Shown one piece after another: positions 61,101 to 64,000 of a stretch of 64,000 bases of DNA. The stretch is taken from NCBI GenBank assembly GCA_003260075.1, contig QLIY01000016.1, forward strand, positions 204,926 through 268,925, read 5' to 3'. The notes beneath the pieces are model-generated. The model saw nothing but the letters and a program-made list of their open reading frames with translations. It did no database searches and was not told the DNA's origin. The position numbers were made by a program, and so were the translations under genes. How positions within the stretch are numbered: the first letter of the stretch is position 1; the number at the start of each line of letters is the position of its first letter. Source of the stretch: Phallusia mammillata. Lineage: Eukaryota; Chordata; Ascidiacea; Phlebobranchia; Ascidiidae.

Positions 61101-64000
61101 CGATATAAACTTACAAAGATACCAACGGCGTCAAGACTTCAACCACCAACCACAGGGCTTACTGGACCAATGAAGCAGTATTAAAAAGCACTTAAGGTAA
61201 GGCAGGTCGAAAACCAACCTTCGTTGAACACACTGCCTTTCTTCTCGCAGTTGACGATGTTGAATCTGTACGCTTGGTTTGGCAACATCCGGGACACTTG
61301 GAAGTAAAACCACTGGTGGTGATTGGTGCAGTTGCAATCCGAGTTTAGTACGAGGTCGTATTCGAATTCACGAACCTTGAAATGAAAAACCTTTCATGAA
61401 GGGCACAAACAAATGCATGTTTTATGAAGTTAGTAACAGTTTTAAATTCAAGGAGTAGAAATTCATTTTTCTGTAAAAGTCAGTTCCGGGCCCCCAATAT
61501 CTCGGTACCTTGTTAACTATAGCTTTATATGGAGTTAAGTTTATTTTGCTTGGTGAAAGAAACCATAGCGACACTATAGGCATAAAAAAGTCGGAAATAG
61601 ATACACAACGTTAAAATGTTATGGAATGCAAATCAGTGAATGACACTTTTTCTGGATAATGGCTGAACGCGCTGTAACTGCATCGATACTTATCTGACTG
61701 GGGCTCACGAGAAAACAAGTTTGGCGCATTGTGAGTAAACTCGCCTGTGGTGGGACCAGGGGGGGGGGAAATGCAAAACAGGGAATGGCACTTTTTCTGG
61801 ATAATGGCTGAACGCGCTGCCACTGCATCGATACTTATCTGACTGGGGCTCACGAGAAAATAAGTTTGGCGCATTGTGAGTAAACTCGCCTGGGGGTGGG
61901 ACCAGCCGGTATATATACTATGTGTAGTAACAAACGGTTAACGTCAGTGCTTATATGGTTACGGGTTCTTATGGTAAAGCTTTCCCTTATCATGGTTTAA
62001 ATATTTCAATACTACAAAGCACGACACGGCTTTTCGGCATAAAACAAATTAAGGGTTTAAAATGCATGTTATGATAGTCCAGCAGTACACGTTTGCAAAC
62101 GGAAAACGTTCCAATCAAATTTAAAAAGCAGCACTTACCCTGACAGCAGTACGCAAATTCCCGCTTTCAAACTTGGAATCGAACTTCAGCGAGGGAGATG
62201 AATTTTCCTCCGCCATCTCCCACTCCTCTTTCACCTCCTGCTCTTCGGGAGCATCCCCATTTGTGAGATGCGGCAATTTCTCAACGCCTTCTACACTTCG
62301 ACCAATGGCAGCTGGCCACGTATCATCAGAAACTGTTGTAGATGTTGATTCGACTTCAAGGGCATCTTTGTGTTTTGGTACTGGTTCCAGTCCAGTGGGT
62401 ATGGTTACGTGCGTTTCAGGATAGCCGTTGGAGGGCGCACGCACGTCGCATTTGTAGATACGACCGTTGGTAAACTCAGTATTTAGGGTAAAGTGTTGTT
62501 GGTGGTTTTGGTGCTGTTGCGGTTCCGGGTAAACAGCCCGATTTATGAGCTGCGGGGGGGGGGGAGTGTTGTTGGTGATTTTGGTGCTGTTGCGGTTCCG
62601 GGTAAACAGCCCGATTTATGAGCTGCTCTGGATTGAGGAAACGAGCCACGTCTTCCAGAACTTTGCTTTTGATTAGTCTGTCCAAATGACGAAAAATGTG
62701 TTGAATTTTGCACGCAGTTAGTTATGGAATTATTGAATTGGTAAAACATAGTAATTAAAATCGATTTTCTTCTGCTTTTTAAGCCTCGTCGAACTTAATT
62801 TTTGCATTGTTTTTAACGCCTCGGCGCATTTAAGATTTTATAATCTTGAAACAAATAAAATAAATGTACTCAAGTTGATGAGCCTAAGAGTACAGATGTA
62901 TAATGTCCAGCAAAAAGCAACACATACAACTGCATGCACAGTTAGTTCAAAATTTGGATTAAATTCATTACTCTGACTCCGGCTTAAACCAAAAACAGTA
63001 GCCTACTTTCATGTTTGACAAGTTATTGCAGTTTTTTTTAAACAAAATCGACTCCAACCACAGAATATTTACCATTTCGAGTTTTGACTCAATAAAGGTC
63101 AAATAATTCGTTCATGTCCAATTACAGTAATTGCAGTATTTTCTGGGTTAAACTGTCGTTTTTACCTCTGCACATTTCTCTTGTTGGCTTGGGGTTCGGG
63201 TTTCGATGGAGGGAGATTCCCCCACTGATCGGCAAGAGATAATCGGTTTCTATCTTCTTTTACTGAAACCGTTTCAGTAGCAAGTTGGCAAATGTTGCGA
63301 ATCAGTTCAGCGTGTTCAGCGTTGAGACCTGGAAAATTTTGTTGTTTTTGCGTTTACGAAATTCATTTGGTTTGATCAGCAGAAAAAATTAAAGTGTAGT
63401 ACTGTTTTGTTGTGTTAGAAAAAAAAATCATTTTTATTTAATTTTAAATAACATGGAATTTTAACAATGCAAGTCTTAAGACTTGAGTATCAACTTAAGT
63501 AACGCCCAAAGTGGATTAAGTCTAAACTCAGGTCAGGTCTTAAGTGGTTAAATTTTAACTGAAGTCATAAGTGATTTTGAATTTCACTCAAGTCAATCTT
63601 ATATTCTTACTTAAGTCAAGTTTGAATCTTAAGTCAAGTTTGAATCCTATAATCAGTGGTGGGATTCAATCTTTTTGTCAGCCGGTTCTATTACAAAAGT
63701 CATATTTTTCAGCCCGTTCCATTACAAACAGATCATTGACAGTAACCAGTAATGCTAACCGGTTCGCTGATTGCATTAAATTTCGTGAGACGGTTCTATA
63801 GCACCGATGCGAACCGGCTGAATCCCACCACTGCCTATAACCCCAGTTAACAAATTCAATGGTAATAATGTCAGAGTTAAGAGTCGTCTCAAGTCAAAAC
63901 AGGTCACATTATGTCATCTGAAACGCGAAAAAAGGGGCAATATCATATTTACCGTCTTGAAATCGTTCGAGTTCGTAATCTTCGCGTTGAAATCCGTTGG
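55142..64000 (-). CDS. AGTPBP1: AGTPBP1/CCP1-type cytosolic carboxypeptidase (C-terminal part)
   Basis: M14-family zinc carboxypeptidase that trims glutamate chains and C-terminal residues from tubulin in the cytosol. Exons are 64000-63953 (partial), 63328-63166, 62677-62139, 61375-61219, 60664-60432, 60140-59975, 58938-58710, 57756-57635, 57430-57294, 56709-56405 and 55685-55142; phases agree once the 62.5-kb duplication is discounted. The CCP N-domain shows [18 protein letters not shown] and [11 protein letters not shown]. The catalytic domain shows zinc ligands H and E in ARVHPGES, substrate residues NPDGV and DDLNRTW, the third zinc ligand in [10 protein letters not shown], and the catalytic E in RSYTMEST. 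The tail after FDIDDDGI is acidic then basic ([13 protein letters not shown]). The N-terminal half lies off the right edge. AGBL1 is a close alternative. Confidence 0.93.
55232..55242 (+). repeat. G11 run inside the last carboxypeptidase exon
   Basis: It encodes part of a Pro run on the minus strand ([10 protein letters not shown]) and keeps the frame open. Flanks are not duplicated, so this run may be genuine, though its length is unverified. Confidence 0.7.
55742..56119. mobile_element. hAT-like element, TTCGGGCTT-rich family
   Basis: Relative of 13756-14111. It shares GAGTTGTAAG at the left end, TCAGTAATTTTTTGAATG, GTCTTGGTCTTTCC and many CGGGC words. The right end has decayed to TTTACAGTTTG. 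It is in a carboxypeptidase intron. Confidence 0.7.
56759..56992 (+). repeat. A-G10-A' duplication
   Basis: Copies of about 110 bp (56763-56872, 56884-56992) flank G10 (56873-56882), differing at three bases or so. Carboxypeptidase intron. Confidence 0.87.
58219..58446 (+). repeat. A-G11-A' duplication of a hAT-like fragment
   Basis: Copies of about 110 bp flank G11 (58325-58335). The unit begins with GGTTGGGCAACC and has GATCGCGGGCCGCACC, typical of a hAT-style MITE end. Confidence 0.85.
58790..59755 (+). repeat. Composite module copying part of a catalytic exon
   Basis: Block 1 (58790-59085) and block 2 (59096-59223) are joined by G10 (59086-59095). After a second G10 (59224-59233), block 1' (59238-59518), a 120-bp spacer and block 2' (to 59755) follow. 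Block 1' duplicates the acceptor and about 134 nt of the HPGE exon 58938-58710, creating a false truncated exon. Confidence 0.9.
60754..60846 (-). pseudogene. tRNA-like pseudogene with a repeated 5' half
   Basis: On the minus strand a good T arm, GTGGGTTCGAATCCCAC, is followed by CTCGGGT. Upstream, CTCAATTAGTAGAGCGC (a D-arm/A-box-like segment) occurs twice, 30 bp apart. The duplication prevents a normal cloverleaf, so this is a broken tRNA or tRNA-derived repeat. It is in a carboxypeptidase intron. Confidence 0.65.
61621..61905 (+). repeat. A-G10-A' duplication
   Basis: Copies of about 136 bp (61622-61757, 61769-61905) contain ACTTTTTCTGGATAATGGCT and flank G10 (61759-61768). Confidence 0.87.
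62492..62626 (+). repeat. A-G11-A' duplication inside a coding exon
   Basis: A 62-bp unit (62492-62553) is repeated at 62565-62626 after G11 (62554-62564), within carboxypeptidase exon 62677-62139. The 73-nt excess is not a multiple of three. Without it the exon is 466 nt and reads through in phase. Confidence 0.92.
63473..63650. repeat. CTTAAGTC-rich simple repeat
   Basis: Many imperfect copies of words such as ACTTAAGTCA and TTAAGTCAAG. A MITE has inserted at its right end. Confidence 0.6.
63654..63833. mobile_element. hAT-like MITE, family CAGTGGTGGGATTCAA (copy 3)
   Basis: Same orientation and termini as 11259-11451. Flanks CCTATAAT and CCTATAAC match at 7 of 8. In a carboxypeptidase intron. 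Confidence 0.9.

Overview
The window is animal nuclear DNA. It has spliced genes with short exons, GT-AG introns, an RNA polymerase III-type U6 snRNA gene, a forkhead gene and many small hAT-like transposons. Compact AT-rich introns, transposon load and high divergence between near-duplicate segments suggest a highly polymorphic ascidian tunicate (Ciona-like). That placement is inference; the genes alone only show a metazoan.

Layout, left to right. (1) 1-8565, minus strand: 5' half of a BCAS3 gene, ten exons, running off the left edge. (2) 10655-18164, minus: a complete ten-exon SLC7 light-chain amino-acid transporter. (3) 20605-20710, plus: U6 snRNA. (4) 21476-27679, minus: a second SLC7 transporter with the same exon sizes and phases, lacking its first two exons. 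(5) 30236-31575: a tandem series of twelve microRNA-like hairpins spaced about 116 bp apart, with G.U pairs favouring the plus strand. This is the most interesting element. (6) 31.6-45.8 kb: gene-poor repeats, including a tRNA-derived SINE. (7) 45808-47286, plus: intronless FoxB with a complete forkhead domain and an eh1-like repressor motif. (8) 47.3-55.1 kb: no gene seen. (9) 55142-64000, minus: the C-terminal part of an AGTPBP1/CCP1-type cytosolic carboxypeptidase, with the M14 zinc and catalytic residues intact, running off the right edge.

A second layer runs through the window: 32 runs of at least 10 G, most exactly 10-12, all on the plus strand, with no comparable C run seen. Most sit between two nearly identical copies of 60-300 bp (A-Gn-A'). 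Two single-N positions have the same flanking duplication. One module lies inside a carboxypeptidase exon and breaks its frame; removing one copy plus the G run (73 nt) restores it. I read these as unmerged allelic overlaps joined by artificial poly-G, which makes local coordinates and exon counts unreliable there. A biological origin is not formally excluded.

Transposons are mostly short hAT-type elements with 8-bp target duplications, including one nested inside another, plus a foldback element with about 72-bp inverted repeats inserted beside an SLC7 splice donor. The protein genes look functionally unrelated (trafficking/migration scaffold, amino-acid transport, transcription factor, tubulin deglutamylase); only the two SLC7 copies are clearly related, by tandem duplication.
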